Assembly: GCF_005239225.2 (NCBI RefSeq)
Contig: NC_133298.1
Coordinates: forward strand, 2,976,001-3,040,000
Length of the DNA stretch: 64,000 nt
Direction of reading: 5' to 3'
Origin: Populus alba
Taxonomy: Eukaryota; Streptophyta; Magnoliopsida; Malpighiales; Salicaceae
Part shown: positions 46,580-59,315 of the stretch, piece after piece
Layout of the letters: each line of letters opens with the position of its first letter
Numbering within the stretch: the first letter of the stretch is position 1
Made by a program: the position numbers and the translations under genes
The notes under the pieces: generated by a model
The model's input: the letters and a program-made list of their open reading frames with translations, nothing else
The model's database searches: none
Told to the model about the DNA's origin: nothing

Positions 46580-49500
46580 GATTCCCATTGAGAGTCCTTC
46601 ACATTGATTGAACCTCACGGCTTGCCATCATCTCTCGTTTGTGGGTGTGGATTTGCATTTTGCATTGATTGATGATTTGATTACCTATCGGTCTCAAACA
46701 CTCTCACCCTCATCCACTCGTGAGTTTTGGGTCCCTTCTCTTTCGTGGGTTATTCGCTTTTTGTTGAGTTCTTTTGCGTTAGCTTTCTTTGTTTAATATT
46801 CTCAAACACCCCATTTGCCCATTTGCCCTGTCATCTACTTGGCCTCTCTTTTGTTTCCTTAGATACCCATTTGGCCATTGGCTCTTGATCTATAAAGGGT
46901 GGTCTGTGGTTTCTTCAATAATATATGAATGCTGGTAAGCTTTCTCTTTATTGGCTTTGTTGTTTTGTAATGTAGGATTTGATTCTTATATATATAATGT
47001 ATGATTTGATTTGTCGATTAATTGGTATGAGTTTTCTCGCAATTTTGTGACATGGGTGGTTGCATTTTTTTTATATGATGCAAAGTGGGCTTAAATGTTG
47101 GATTTTTTATGTCAATGGATGCTGTGATTTGATGTCATTTACTGTATGATATATCAGGATTTGTTACATTTCGTTTTATTTTGTCTTAATTTAGTTGTTA
47201 ATGTATTTCGGTAACACGAGGAAGCTTAAAAAGCTTGGATTCAAATAAATTTCTGATTTTGGGGACCCGTGTTGATGGTTTATAGGTGATTCTTCTTACT
47301 TAACTGGAGGGTTTTTTTTTTTTTTTAAATCGTTACGAGGACTTATTGTAGCTCTGGAGAATTACTATTCCTATGGCAATTTGCTTATGTCTTTACATGA
47401 AGCTAAACATGTTTGTTTATTTGTTCATTGGTTTGCTATTAGAAAATGCGGTTCTCTGCGTGTAGAAAATGGCAATGAAATTTCGATTACCTTTGTAGCT
47501 CCCTTTCCTTTTATGGAAAATGCATAAACTATGTCAGATTATTTTGCTTTCTTTCTTTTGATTGGGAAATACAAACTAAAACTGGTTTGTTTTTGCATAA
47601 TGGTATCCTTTTATTTTGGCCCTAACTTCTTCATTTCTGTCAGGGAAGAAATGATAGGGCAATATTAAAAGGGAAGAAAGTAGTTGAAGATAGCAAAAGA
47701 GAAGATCTGCTGATCAAAAGGATTGCCTGTAAATGGCTATGTCTACAGAGACAGCTATGGCTATCAAGTCTTACCAAAATCAGGCTGAGGCATTAGTTAA
47801 GAATTACTTATTAGCAGATCCTTTCATTCCTTACACTTCCGTCCTTGGTGGCATTTTTGCTTGCAAAGTGGTAATTGTCTTGCCTTTTAGATCAGTTTTG
47901 AACTTGAGAGTTGTTGCCTGACCAGCACTATTATGTTCATTTTAGCTTCAATGGAGGGTGTAATCATGCACCTACCTCTTTATGATGATAGAGCAATTCC
48001 AATACATTAAGCTTTTTTGTACCTTAAGTGGGTTTTGTTTTGTTACCTTTTGCATTTATTAGTTCGTGCCTGTGTTTTTTCTGTCTGCAGGCCTATGATC
48101 TCACTCAATTAATCAGCACTTTTTACATCAAAACTTATAATGGTCTTACAAAAATTCAACGAATTGAGTGGAACAATCGGTGAGTGAATGTTCCAATATT
48201 ACCACCCTGTCATCTATTTTAAATGTACTTACAATCAGTGACTAAATTTGGCAGAGGTATGTCTACAATTCATGCTGTTTTCATCACGGCTATGTCACTG
48301 TACTTTGTCTTCTGGTCAGATCTCTTTTCTGACCATCAGCATACTGGCATTGTTACATTAAGAAGTTCACAATTCTCCATTGTTGGACTTGGGGTAAGTT
48401 CATTTTTAGCTCTGCTTTGGTGATATTTAATGACATCACATCTCTGGTCGATTCCCTTGATTTCAAATCTTTCTTTCTTTCTTCTTCTTCCTCCTCTTTT
48501 TTTTTCCTGAGATGATCTCTAATATCGTGGGATCTGAAAGCAGTTCTCTGAGTATGAACAACTCAACTATTAGTGCAATATTTTTTCCTTAGTTGTTAAC
48601 CTCATATCCCATGTGTTTGCCGTTGGTACTGGTACCGCACAGTTTAGTGTAACTTCTCATATGTAAAATGCTCCACTGATTCAGATTGAACTAGTAGTAT
48701 GCAGAGTTGTATTAGTAATCTTTCTTGGCCAGATAAGGTATCTATCCCTAATTACATGTGAGAGTTTTGTTAATTTCATGAGAGAATTTTCTTTTTGGTT
48801 GGAAAATTGACTCACGATTGTCAACAGGCTGACTCGGGTATTCTGCCGATTTAGCTATTATCTTTGCATTTATCATATCTCTATGAATACTTTGTCAGCC
48901 TTCCTGGATATTATACTTCTCTATTTATTTGTTCCCTGAATTTGACAAGAAGTAGTCTTGACATTAAAATAGTTTGCTTTTTTTGACAGGTTTCTGTTGG
49001 GTACTTCTTTGCGGACCTTGGAATGATTTTTTTGTACTATCCTACTTTGGGTGGAAAGGAGTATGTGAGTGCATTTAATGTGATGGAGACAAGTTGAACT
49101 TTTTTGTTTCTCTGTTATCTTAAAAAATGAGAATTCGTCCCAATACAACTGTTTTCATGTGCATGCTTGTCTTCTTTCTGCTGTGCTTTTAGATTAACTT
49201 CCTCCTGCACTACTTTGTGTTATAGATATTTTTGTTTCATATGGATTTTTTCTCTCGATTCATCTTGCATGATGGAGTTTTCCTCACAAGGAAGTAAGGT
49301 GTCTGACCTTTCATTTCACTTTTGATTTTCTCGGCCTCTTAGCATCCATCCCAGAATCCCTGATTCATTGATCTGTAAACGAATTCGGGATACTGTTTCT
49401 GTATGTTAGAGTGGTGAATCAGCACAAAATTGATTAATAAGAGAGGACAGAGGACATTTTACAGCACTGCAGATTATATGAACAAAGTTGAACACAAATT

Positions 49501-51209
49501 AGCTCTCGAATGAGGACTCGCAATATAGTGCATGCAGTAAAAGTTCTGACTTTGAGGGAATGCCATTGCAACTCACAACTGGTCGCATTTGGTTTCAGGT
49601 TATCCATCATTCTCTTTCTACAATTGCAGTAGCATATTCTATGTTGTCTGGAGAAATGCAGCTTTATACATACATGTGCCTGATCTCCGAAGTGACAACT
49701 CCAGAGATTAATATGAGATGGTAGGTTTTGTGATGAGGCCAATTCTTGATAAGCTCCATCTTTTTTCTTAATGCTAACCTTTTTTTTTGTCTCTGTGTAG
49801 GTATCTTGATACAGCTGGTCATAAGAGGTCTGCTGCGTATCTTATTAATGGTCTAGCAATCTTTCTTGCTTGGCTGGTGAGATCTTCTTGAATATCTAGT
49901 GATTGTTGCTTCCTTTGCTAATTGTTGCACATTGATATCCATGACAATAAAAATGTCTATATGTAGATGTATGCACAAACTAATCTAGATCATTAATCAT
50001 GGATGACCTTATTGCCAAAAATTAAACCATGTGGTTACTTATGATACTTCCAAGATTTTAATAAGCTGGCTCAGGTTTCTTGCCTCTTGTTGGCCATTTA
50101 GTGGCAAGAACAAAGATCTCGCTTATATTCAATAATACAACAGAGCTACTCTTTCCTTGATTTATTATTATTAATATCTTCTGAAGCAAACACTGGAATG
50201 CAGATGGCAAGAATCCTGCTGTTTCTTTACATGTTTCACCACATCTACTTGCACTATGATCAGGTAATGCCCTCTTTCATAAATATTTGTATCTTATATG
50301 CAGTAGACTTGTGCAAACTAAAAATATTTGTTATCTGCAATTATTCTATTGATTTCAGTAAATAATTCAAATCTGTAAGAATGTTAGTTTTTTCATTAGT
50401 GATCCACTTAATTGCTAAAGAGAGGAAGATAGGTGGAAATGAACAAAATTTAGAAATAGCACGAGTGTCATATCAAAATTTAGAAACCTATTCCTCTGTT
50501 TTCTCTGTGTCAGAACAAGGTAAACATGTTTTCTTAAACTACCTCATTTTGCTGCCTGCTTTTGTTTTATTGTTTAAGTACGAAATAATGATTCCTCAAA
50601 TAACTATTTTAGTACAAAGCTTCCTCGTCTTCTTGTTTGTATGCACCCACTTTATTTTATTTTTCAATTTCATGCACAGTAATTTGGCTCGGTGCAATGC
50701 GTTTTGTATTTTTTGTTCAAAATAATTCTTGACATTAAGTAAAATTTGTATGATTCTCCCTTTTCTTTTCATTTTGGTTCCAACTATGTTTAGTTATCCT
50801 ATCTCGTTTTTTCATCAATGATTTCCTAACTTCCCAAGTTTCCTAACTATGTTTAGTTATGTTATCATGTTTTTTTTTTCCCGATGATTTCCTAACTTCC
50901 CATTTTTGAATGATTTTCTCTTTTCTATTCATTTTGGTTCCAACTATGTTTAGTCATGTTATCGTGTTTTTTTGTCAATGATTTCCCAACTTCCCAAGTT
51001 TCGTCCGAAATAGTACATGATCATAGTACAGGGTATGAATTTGATATGTTCCCGGTGACAGCTGCTTGATTCATTGACAGGTTATCCAGATGAGCCTCTT
51101 TGGCTGTTTTCTGGTCTTTTTGGTTCCAGCAGTACTATTTATCATGAACTTGATGTGGTTTGGGAAGATCATAAAGGGATTGAAGAAAACCTTGGCAAAA
51201 AGACAGTGA
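46580..51209 (+). CDS. TLC-domain membrane protein (TMEM56/TLCD4-like), nine exons
   Basis: A non-coding first exon ends at 46934 (CTG|GTAAGC); its 5' end is approximate. The second exon starts at 47644 with the ATG at 47733. Coding parts: 47733-47870, 48091-48179, 48255-48393, 48990-49064, 49599-49720, 49801-49876, 50204-50263 and 51081-51209 (TGA), all with GT-AG borders. The product is about 275 residues: NYLLADPFIPYTSVLGGIF, LTKIQRIEWNNR, SLYFVFWSDLF, GYFFADLGMIFLYYP, HHSLSTIAVAYSML, SEVTTPEINMRWYLD, RILLFLYMFHHIYLHYDQ, ending in a Lys-rich GLKKTLAKRQ tail. These match the plant TLC (TRAM/LAG1/CLN8) family: several membrane spans, a His pair in the core, and a C-terminus that could be an ER-retrieval signal. 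The TLC family handles lipids; the substrate of this branch is unknown. No lesion was seen. Confidence 0.92.
46935..47643 (+). other. 5' UTR intron of the TLC gene
   Basis: GTAAGC donor and TTCTGTCAG acceptor flank a T-rich 709-bp interval before the exon carrying the start codon. Introns here often boost expression in plants. Inferred from splice signals only. Confidence 0.6.
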
Positions 51210-52980
51210 GAGATATCACATAATAACAGTTTGATCAAATCTGTTTCTCTATACCCGGGGTCTAATGTTCCTTCCTTTTTCTTTTTTTCTTTTTTTTTTT
51301 CTCTTACTTTCGTTACTGTATAGGATAGAGGGCTAAAACCAAAAGAAAAGGTGATCAAATGTTGGAAATCAAATTATTGTATATGATTTACGAGGATCGT
51401 GCACGCATCGATACTTAAATCCACAACTAGCACATGATGTTCCTTTCAAGCAGTTCTACACACTACAGCACTTTGCTTCCTTTTTTCTTTTTTTTCTTTT
51501 TTTTTTTCTTAAAGCAAAACTCCTAAATTTACCTTTAAGTTTGTGTCATTTATTCATTTTTATGTTAGTATTTTAATTCGATTAGTTAATCCTTGTATTC
51601 TTTGATTTTGTTTGATTGACCTTTGTGATTTTTAAATTTGTCAAATTAACACAATAACTTAGTTATATCAAGTCTTGATTTTATTATGCATGTAGATATG
51701 ATATTATTAAATATTATTTATTTCTAAGATTAATTTTTTATATTTTTTACGTCTATATCACTAAATAAATTGATAAATTTGCAAGGAAAAACAAATCCAA
51801 GACAATTTATGTAGTAATATGTCCCTATATATATATAATATATATTGGGTTAATTAAACACATTGAAAGGACTTAAGAGTTTGTTGAATATATAAGAATT
51901 AATCATAATGGATCTTTAATGACAAAACTAGAAAGACATGCCTTTTCTTCTTTCCTACTAAAACATCATTTCATATCTCTATTCCCTTTGTCCTTCTCAC
52001 CATCCAAATTAAAAGGGAGCGTTAATTACGCTAAGAGAAAATATATAAATGGTGGAAAATGATTGGTAATTGATAGTAACACTACAATTAAAAGCTTCAA
52101 ATTAAATGAGGGTAAGGCCAGCCATGAGAAGAGCTAAGAAATGAGTTATGCCCGTGATGAATTGGAAAGTTATTAGACAGGTCACATTACGTGTATTATA
52201 GTTAGATAAGTTAACATCCAAGTCAATGTTATTTAAAAAAAAAAATTAAAAAAATTTGACTGCATTCATCATTGACTTACTAAATCAACTAAATTACACT
52301 AGATTAATTTTCACCCAGTTTAATTTAAAACCTATTCAAGCTAATTAACCCGTTGTAATAAACCAGGTTTAATAATTTTAAAAATAATAAATGATTTCTG
52401 AGAAAATAAATTAATATTTTTTTTTTTTAATTCATTAGCAGATCCTAACCATACGCTACTAAGGATTGTAACTACTTAAGGGGTTATGATGATATTATTA
52501 TTTTATATTAGTTAAGAAATGAGAGTTTTTAATTGTTTATATAACATGAAGAGTCTTATCTTTTTTAAAAGAGATATTTTTTCAAAAACAAAACCTGCTA
52601 CATGATTGAATCCATGTCAACTAGTACAATACCTTTTAAAAAATTATCATGTAGACATGCATCATCACTAAAGCTTTTGAGTTTTAAGTGGAAATCCAAA
52701 AAACTACATATTTCTATAACAAACTAGAACTAAAACACAAAAATACATGGACAATTCTTTTACTTAATTAATCAAATATTAAAATGCCCTACAGGTGAGC
52801 TAGCAGCTTAATTAATAGTAGTTAAATGGTAGAAATTTAATTATAAAAAGAAAACATCCTTAATTTAAATCTTACTACTTGTATTTTTCAAATCATATAT
52901 AATTATGAGTTTAAATGCTATTTTTTATAATTTAACTTCTGAAAGTGACTACGTATTCAATTGTGTCTCCATTATATATA
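51210..52980. other. Intergenic DNA after the TLC gene
   Basis: The TLC 3' UTR probably ends within the first 150 bp. The rest is AT-rich, with an LTR-U3-like stretch at 51530-51660. No gene recognised. Confidence 0.5.
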
Positions 52981-53905
52981 GGGGTGTTCAAAATAACCGA
53001 TTAACCGAGAAAACCGAGAAAACTGAAGAAAAATTAACCGAAAAAACCGAACCGAAAGTAAAAACCGATTAAACCGATTTAAAAAACCATAAATGTTAAC
53101 AGGTCCGGTTCGGTTTCGGTTTTGACCCAGAAACCGAGCCAAACCGGACCCATTAAACCATTAAAAAAAATACTATAAATAGTTAAGTTAACCTAATTGG
53201 CCTCCCTCTCTAACCCTAACATATTCTCATCTCAGTTCTCTCACAATCAAAAAGCCGTCTTCATCTTCTTTTCCATTTGCAACAAAAACCCCATCTTTCT
53301 CAATAATTAATTCACAATCTTCCTTTCCCACAAACCTTCTAGTATGCTCCCACTCATTCACAAGCGTTAACCTTGATCCTTTTTCTTTTTTTTTTCCTCT
53401 CTGATTTCTTGTGTCTTGTCAAGATGACTCTGTCATGTGCTTCATACACGGGACAAGTTGATTTATTGGTTTTGAATGCTCGATGTGATCATCAAGGGTA
53501 GTATAGAAGTGTTTCATATATGTATCTTAATTTTCCATTGCACTGATCCTTGAACCAATTAAACAATGAGACAAGTATTTTTTATTTCCTGTCAATTGTA
53601 GAAAGTAGAAACAGTGTCTGCAGATTTAACATGTTTTCTCGAAAAATCTAACAGTGGAGAGCTTCTTCTCTCTTTTTTTTTTTTATGTTTCTCTTCTTTA
53701 CTGTTTGCTAGGTCTTCTACTGGAATGTACGGTTTCCCGGTTTTTCAGCTGCAAAACCGGATTCAACCGAACCGAACTGGTTCGGTTTGAACTGGAATCC
53801 GGTTCGGTTCGGTTTGAAATTTAAAAAATATGAGGTACTTGATTCGGTTGATTTTTATGACTGAAATCGAACCGAACCGAACCGTGAACATGCCTACACA
53901 CACCC
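52981..53905. mobile_element. AAACCG/CGGTTT-rich hAT-like non-autonomous element
   Basis: Left end GGGGTGTTCAAAATAACCG; right end GAACCGTGAACATGCCTACACACACCC, which inverted reads GGGTGTGTG...GTTCACGG. Both termini are dense in AACCG/CGGTT repeats. The interior carries a unique tract with CTCTAACCCTAAC and untranslated-leader-like sequence. No transposase is present and target duplication was not clear. Confidence 0.6.
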
Positions 53906-55160
53906 GTCATTTGTTATATGTAAAGTACGATATTCTATGAAAATATGTGTTTTGACGAGCTTTTCTTATCTGATAATTTGACAAGTTATAACACAGATCT
54001 AGCTAGTTCAAGAAAATTTTTCGATGATTTGACCTAGCAACTAGCTAGCCGCATCCTTCCACCATCTTTTCTAGAAATTCAAAGATGAATTAATGGTTAT
54101 TATTTTATTTTATATATGTTTTAATTTGATGCTAGCCACAATATTCCTCAAAACCTGATTGAATAAGAACTACCATGGCATATATATGCAGAGACAAATT
54201 AATCGCACGTTCTGATCACTTTCCAACATAATACATTCACATTTTAGTAATCAATAATATTCCAATGAAAAATTAATTAATTGAGAGAAGAACAAGAACA
54301 CCCTGTTAAGATCCTTCACTCACATGCTACAACACCCTGTTAATAAATCCAATTCGCTAGCATGGATTCCCAAAGTTAATTAATTAACCTAAGTACATTG
54401 ATGCTGCGCAATCATTAATTTTATAGATGTTTTTAATTAATTATAATCACCAAATTAATATTCATAAGAAGACAATATAGCTAATATCGATGGCCACCAT
54501 TGATTGGATGAAGACACAAGGTCATGGAGCAAGTTGGAATTCCACCCAAATATTTTCCTCGTCGATCAATATAAAATATAAGAAATATGGAACTCTAATT
54601 TAAAAGTTAAAACAGGGTATGGGGTATTTTTATTAATATTAATTATAAATAAAAAAATTGTTAAAAATAATAAGATAATTATTTTTAGTGTTAGAGAATC
54701 ATCTCAATAATTAAAAAAAACTTAAATTATTATATAAGATTCTAAAAAAAATAGTTTTTACACTTATAAATCATTAAAATTACTCTTGACATGAGTTCTC
54801 TGCTTCCACACCTGTCATATGTATCTCTTAATTAATTAATTTAACAGTTGTTTTAAAATTAACTTTGATTTGATAAGTTTAATCATTCAAATTAAGGAGC
54901 TTCCTCCCAAAAGAGGGGGGGGGATACTGAAAATGAATGCCAATTCATCAAGTACTATAAAATGAATTGTAAGTACTATACATCTTACAATTAATTTTAG
55001 TTTTTTCTTAATTAAAAATGTAATTTATTTTATTTTATTTAGTTCCTTCATCTCTCTCATGCGGCACACTCACACACCTCCACTGAAAACCCTAGTCTTC
55101 TTGGCCATGGAAGTACACCTGTTGGTTTAATTTAGGCTAGACCTCAAGAACCTTGATTTT
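53906..55160. other. Intergenic DNA upstream of the aspartic protease
   Basis: AT-rich. No exon was recognised. The final 100 bp form the protease promoter. Confidence 0.5.
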
Positions 55161-55171
55161 GCTCTCCAGAT

Positions 55172-55180
55172 TATAAATAG
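55172..55180 (+). promoter_or_regulatory. TATA box of the aspartic protease gene
   Basis: TATAAATAG lies 65 bp before the start codon, giving a predicted 5' UTR of about 30-35 bp. Confidence 0.75.
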
Positions 55181-55236
55181 ATACCCCCCCTCATAAACCT
55201 ATACCTCCATCTCAAAATACAACCAAGGAGGTAACA

Positions 55237-56700
55237 ATGGCCATAGCACTCAACAAAACCACCACGTTTCTTTTCTTTCTCCTCGTCAATAGTCTAGTGT
55301 CCTATTCAATCCAGTCCCTAGCAAGTCCAAGAAACCCTAATTCACTCATTCTTGGTCTTACCCTAGCTTCTAGGGCTTCCTTTCCAACTTATCCAAAAGC
55401 TTCCACTTCTTCAAGAAAGATTGTCTCAATAGATGTTTTGGGCGCGAAGAAGCCTTCAAGGGAAGTTAGAGATGGGTACTTGATATCTCTAAATATAGGC
55501 ACACCCCCACAAGTCATTCAAGTGCTCATGGATACTGGTAGTGACCTTACTTGGGTTCCTTGTGGAAACCTTTCTTTTGATTGCATGGAATGTGATGATT
55601 ATAGAAACAATGATCAGTTGATGGCTACTTTCTCTCCTTCCTATTCTTCATCGTCATATAGGGGCTCTTGTGCTAGTCCCTTCTGCATTGATATTCACGG
55701 CTCTGATAACCCTTTGGATCCATGCACTGTGGCTGGATGCTCATTGAGCACCCTTGTTAAAGCCACATGTTCGAGGCCATGCCCTTCATTTGCTTACACA
55801 TACGGTGCAGGAGGGGTGGTCGCTGGGATACTGACTAGGGATACACTTAGGGTTAATGGAAGTAGTCCTGGTGTCGCTAAAGAAATTCCAAAATTCTGTT
55901 TTGGTTGTGTAGGGTCTGCATATAGGGAGCCTATGGGGATTGCAGGGTTTGGTAGGGGTACACTTTCTATGGCTTCACAGCTAGGGTTTCTTCAGAAGGG
56001 CTTCTCACATTGCTTCTTGGCCTTCAAATATGCAAACAACCCTAATATTTCAAGCCCATTAGTTGTAGGAGATATTGCCCTTACTTCTAAAGATGATATG
56101 CAATTCACTCCGATGTTGAATAGCCCTATGTACCCTAATTTCTACTACGTTGGTCTAGAGGCCATTACTGTTGGCAATGTTAGTGCAACTGAAGTGCCTT
56201 CAAGCTTGAGGGAGTTTGATTCACTGGGTAATGGGGGCTTGAAGATTGACTCAGGAACCACTTATACTCACCTACCTGAACCGTTCTATTCTCAGGTTCT
56301 CTCTATTCTTCAATCAACAATATTAAATTATCCTAGAGACACTGGCATGGAGATGCAAACCGGGTTTGATCTTTGCTATAAGGTCCCACGTCCAAACAAC
56401 AACACTCTCGCGTCAGATGATCTCCTTCCTTCAATCACTTTCCATTTCTTGAACAATGTGAGTCTAGTTTTGCCCCAAGGAAATCACTTCTATCCCGTGA
56501 GTGCACCAAGTAACGCTGCTGTGGTCAAATGCCTCATGTTCCAACGCATGGATGATGGTGATGATGGACCAGCTGGGGTGTTTGGGAGCTTCCAGCAACA
56601 AAACGTGGAGGTCGTCTATGACTTAGAGAAAGAGAGAATTGGGTTTCAACCAATGGACTGTGCTTCAGCTGCATCTTCTCAAGGACTTCACAAGACCTAA
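55237..56700 (+). CDS. A1-family aspartic protease, secreted, intronless
   Basis: 487 residues in one exon. An N-terminal hydrophobic signal peptide (about 1-29) is followed by a propeptide-like stretch and a pepsin-like fold. The first catalytic motif is DTGS at residues 99-102 (LMDTGSDLTWVPC) and the second is DSGTT with Asp338. Between them is a Cys-rich insert (CMECDDY, CTVAGCSL, CSRPCPSFAYTYG) typical of plant nepenthesin-like/atypical A1 proteases such as At4g16563-type proteins. GFGRGTLSMASQLG and the C-terminal GVFGSFQQQNVEVVYDLEKERIGF are standard for the family. Both catalytic Asp are kept, so an active apoplastic or vacuolar protease is likely. There is no plant-specific insert. 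The ATG follows a TATA box. Substrate unknown. Confidence 0.95.
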   Translation: MAIALNKTTTFLFFLLVNSLVSYSIQSLASPRNPNSLILGLTLASRASFPTYPKASTSSRKIVSIDVLGAKKPSREVRDGYLISLNIGTPPQVIQVLMDTGSDLTWVPCGNLSFDCMECDDYRNNDQLMATFSPSYSSSSYRGSCASPFCIDIHGSDNPLDPCTVAGCSLSTLVKATCSRPCPSFAYTYGAGGVVAGILTRDTLRVNGSSPGVAKEIPKFCFGCVGSAYREPMGIAGFGRGTLSMASQLGFLQKGFSHCFLAFKYANNPNISSPLVVGDIALTSKDDMQFTPMLNSPMYPNFYYVGLEAITVGNVSATEVPSSLREFDSLGNGGLKIDSGTTYTHLPEPFYSQVLSILQSTILNYPRDTGMEMQTGFDLCYKVPRPNNNTLASDDLLPSITFHFLNNVSLVLPQGNHFYPVSAPSNAAVVKCLMFQRMDDGDDGPAGVFGSFQQQNVEVVYDLEKERIGFQPMDCASAASSQGLHKT

Positions 56701-56911
56701 CTACGTGACAGTTAATGGTAGTTCTTACATTGTCAATGGTGCATGCCGTTGGTTGGTTAATCTTATTAAGCACTTTACTTTTCCACTTCCTTTTGTCTGT
56801 TAACGAAGTTGGTACTTTGCCAAGTCTTTTGAACTAGATTAATATCATGCTGTAAGGCTCTTTGAACCTTGGAACTGATTAAGAAATGATCATGAGCTGG
56901 TTGTATTCTCT
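56701..56911 (+). other. Aspartic protease 3' region
   Basis: Short AT-rich stretch between the TAA and the assembly gap; probably the 3' UTR. Confidence 0.5.
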
Positions 56912-57411
56912 NNNNNNNNNNNNNNNNNNNNNNNNNNNNNNNNNNNNNNNNNNNNNNNNNNNNNNNNNNNNNNNNNNNNNNNNNNNNNNNNNNNNNNNNN
57001 NNNNNNNNNNNNNNNNNNNNNNNNNNNNNNNNNNNNNNNNNNNNNNNNNNNNNNNNNNNNNNNNNNNNNNNNNNNNNNNNNNNNNNNNNNNNNNNNNNNN
57101 NNNNNNNNNNNNNNNNNNNNNNNNNNNNNNNNNNNNNNNNNNNNNNNNNNNNNNNNNNNNNNNNNNNNNNNNNNNNNNNNNNNNNNNNNNNNNNNNNNNN
57201 NNNNNNNNNNNNNNNNNNNNNNNNNNNNNNNNNNNNNNNNNNNNNNNNNNNNNNNNNNNNNNNNNNNNNNNNNNNNNNNNNNNNNNNNNNNNNNNNNNNN
57301 NNNNNNNNNNNNNNNNNNNNNNNNNNNNNNNNNNNNNNNNNNNNNNNNNNNNNNNNNNNNNNNNNNNNNNNNNNNNNNNNNNNNNNNNNNNNNNNNNNNN
57401 NNNNNNNNNNN
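56912..57411. other. Assembly gap of exactly 500 N
   Basis: The run of undetermined bases is exactly 500 long, which suggests a placeholder of unknown true size. Nothing can be said about its content. Confidence 0.98.
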
Positions 57412-58430
57412 TACTATGCAGAGTACGTATCAAGAAAGACTAATATTTAAGAATTTATGAAATACTTTAGTAAATAATCATGCAGTTTGCATATGCTGTA
57501 TCAAACAACTTCTATACTTCAACTGGGAAAGTAAATCACTGTTAGTCGAAGGAGATGAATTACACTCAGGTCATTTTCACTAATTTTACTGTGTAAAACC
57601 GATTCATAATTGAGTCCACAACACGTTCTACTCATATTCAGAAATTTAACTATGATTTCTTTGCCCGTCAGGACTATGCAAACACAGCATTGACATCAAT
57701 CAACTTTCCCTCTCAAGCTTAAATTCCAACCCAATTTTGGTGCCATGAGAAACAAGATATAAAACCAGTGGGGACGTAAATGTCACGATATTCCTTTTCT
57801 TGCCAACCTCATCCACCAAAAGAGAGAAAGCAGCATTAATTAGATGTCTTTACAAGTTAGACAAATTTATTTATTTTTCAACTCTCAATTATTCGGTAAT
57901 AATTACTTCAAGTCCCACCTTGATATGCAATCACTTGTCGAATCCAAGTATCTGTTGGAACATCTCCATCATGATTTTGATGTTAAGACAAAATCATGGG
58001 TTTACTACAATAATTATTAAAAAAACTAATAAATTAGGAGTTATAATGATGTCTAACTACTGCTCCAACCACAAAAATCTATATATAACTTGGACATCCA
58101 TACTCAAGCAAGGACTGTGCGAGAGTCATGGGCAAGAACCTGGCATTTGAGAATACCATAACTATGGAGGAATTGATCTGGTCGCATGCAGTTATAAAAA
58201 GACATGAATCCTTTTCCTTAGATGGGAAAGATGTTTGTGGCATGGATGGTATGGATAATGTGCTGGAGGTTGATGTGAGGGAGGAAGTAGCACGCGAAAG
58301 ACTTAATTTGTTCTTATGAAGATAGTACACTGGTGGGTTCTGTACCAGATGTTTCTTACTCGGAAACCCTGAATCCTCCAAAGCCACCATAAGAGAGCAG
58401 AGTCCTAGTGAGTAAGGTTGCTATGGAGGA
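57412..58430. other. Intergenic DNA between gap and LINE relic
   Basis: No convincing gene. The short ORFs at 58079-58390 (minus) and 58128-58319 (plus) overlap and have no recognised domain. Confidence 0.4.
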
Positions 58431-58439
58431 TGAGGAAAA

Positions 58440-58980
58440 TTTCCATGGTGGAAAAAACACAGTTAATTTTATGATCCAGGAGGCCAAGGAGCTTCTCATG
58501 TTGATGCGCCGCGGTTATGGTTTGTCATAACGATTTCGATGCCTCTATTGATCAGATTTGAGCTATACAAGGTTGTTTGGATATTTTTTTTGTGATGCTT
58601 CCGGCCGGTGATCAGAATGTGAGTGGTCCTACGACCAAAATCTTTTTCTCCCCTAATGAATCTCAGCATGTTGCCAGCCACTTCTGTTGTTAAAGAGAGT
58701 GGTTTTACCAGCTAGGACCACTGATTTTGGGAGATATCTTGTGGTGCCCTTGCTTCACCAGCGAGCAACCAAGTAACACGTTCTGTCACATTGTTGATTA
58801 AGACAAGTGAAGATTAGCCAGATGGAAAGTGGACAGATTTTCGTTGGCAGGGGAGGATATCTCTTTCCTAACCAGTTCTGCAAGCCATGCTGATCATGTA
58901 TACAGTGCATTTTGCTAACCTTCCCAAAGGCACTGGTGAGGATATTGAGGAGATTTGCAAGAGTTTTATGTGGGGATGAG
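58440..58980 (+). pseudogene. LINE (L1-type) reverse-transcriptase relic
   Basis: Translated in shifting frames, pieces follow the order of a plant L1 RT C-terminal region: GCLDIF, a TKIFFSPN motif, DFGRYLVVPLLHQRATK, WKVDRFSLAGED, a LPKGTG-like piece and EDIEEICKSFMWG. Known L1 proteins carry the equivalents SKTKIFFSPN, DLGKYLGVPLL, RLSLAGR and ICRKFLWG. It is full of stops and frameshifts, with no tail visible. Confidence 0.75.
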
Positions 58981-59315
58981 GAAAATCTTATTCATACTTC
59001 GCAACCAAATAAAAAAACTTAATAAGTCTTAATTCTATATAAAAAATTAAGATTTTAATGTCATTATTAGGTAATAAATACTAATATTCCTAAATAATAC
59101 TAGAACACTAAATAATCAAACAATACTAAAATTCCCAAGTGGACAAATAATATGTATATCATTGTTCGAAAAGCTAGGGAGATGCATAAAGCCACCCTCT
59201 TACATATTAGTAAACTTGGAAAGAGAAAAAAATTAGCAATAAAATCGTTTGACAGGAGGTGGTGTCTTATAAAACACAGCTAATTACCACAACAACCAAA
59301 GTAAACCAAACAACA
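58981..59315. other. Upstream region of the cyclin gene
   Basis: AT-rich leader and promoter. The last 60 bp (CAACAACCAAAG, CAACAATGGC) look like a 5' UTR. No strong TATA box noted. Confidence 0.45.

Noticed and set aside
56879..57443. 184- and 185-codon ORFs spanning the N run
   Set aside because: They exist only because undetermined bases were read as open; no evidence of coding.
58079..58390. 103-codon minus-strand ORF before the LINE relic
   Set aside because: No recognised motif, overlaps an equally weak plus-strand ORF, and adjoins decayed LINE sequence.
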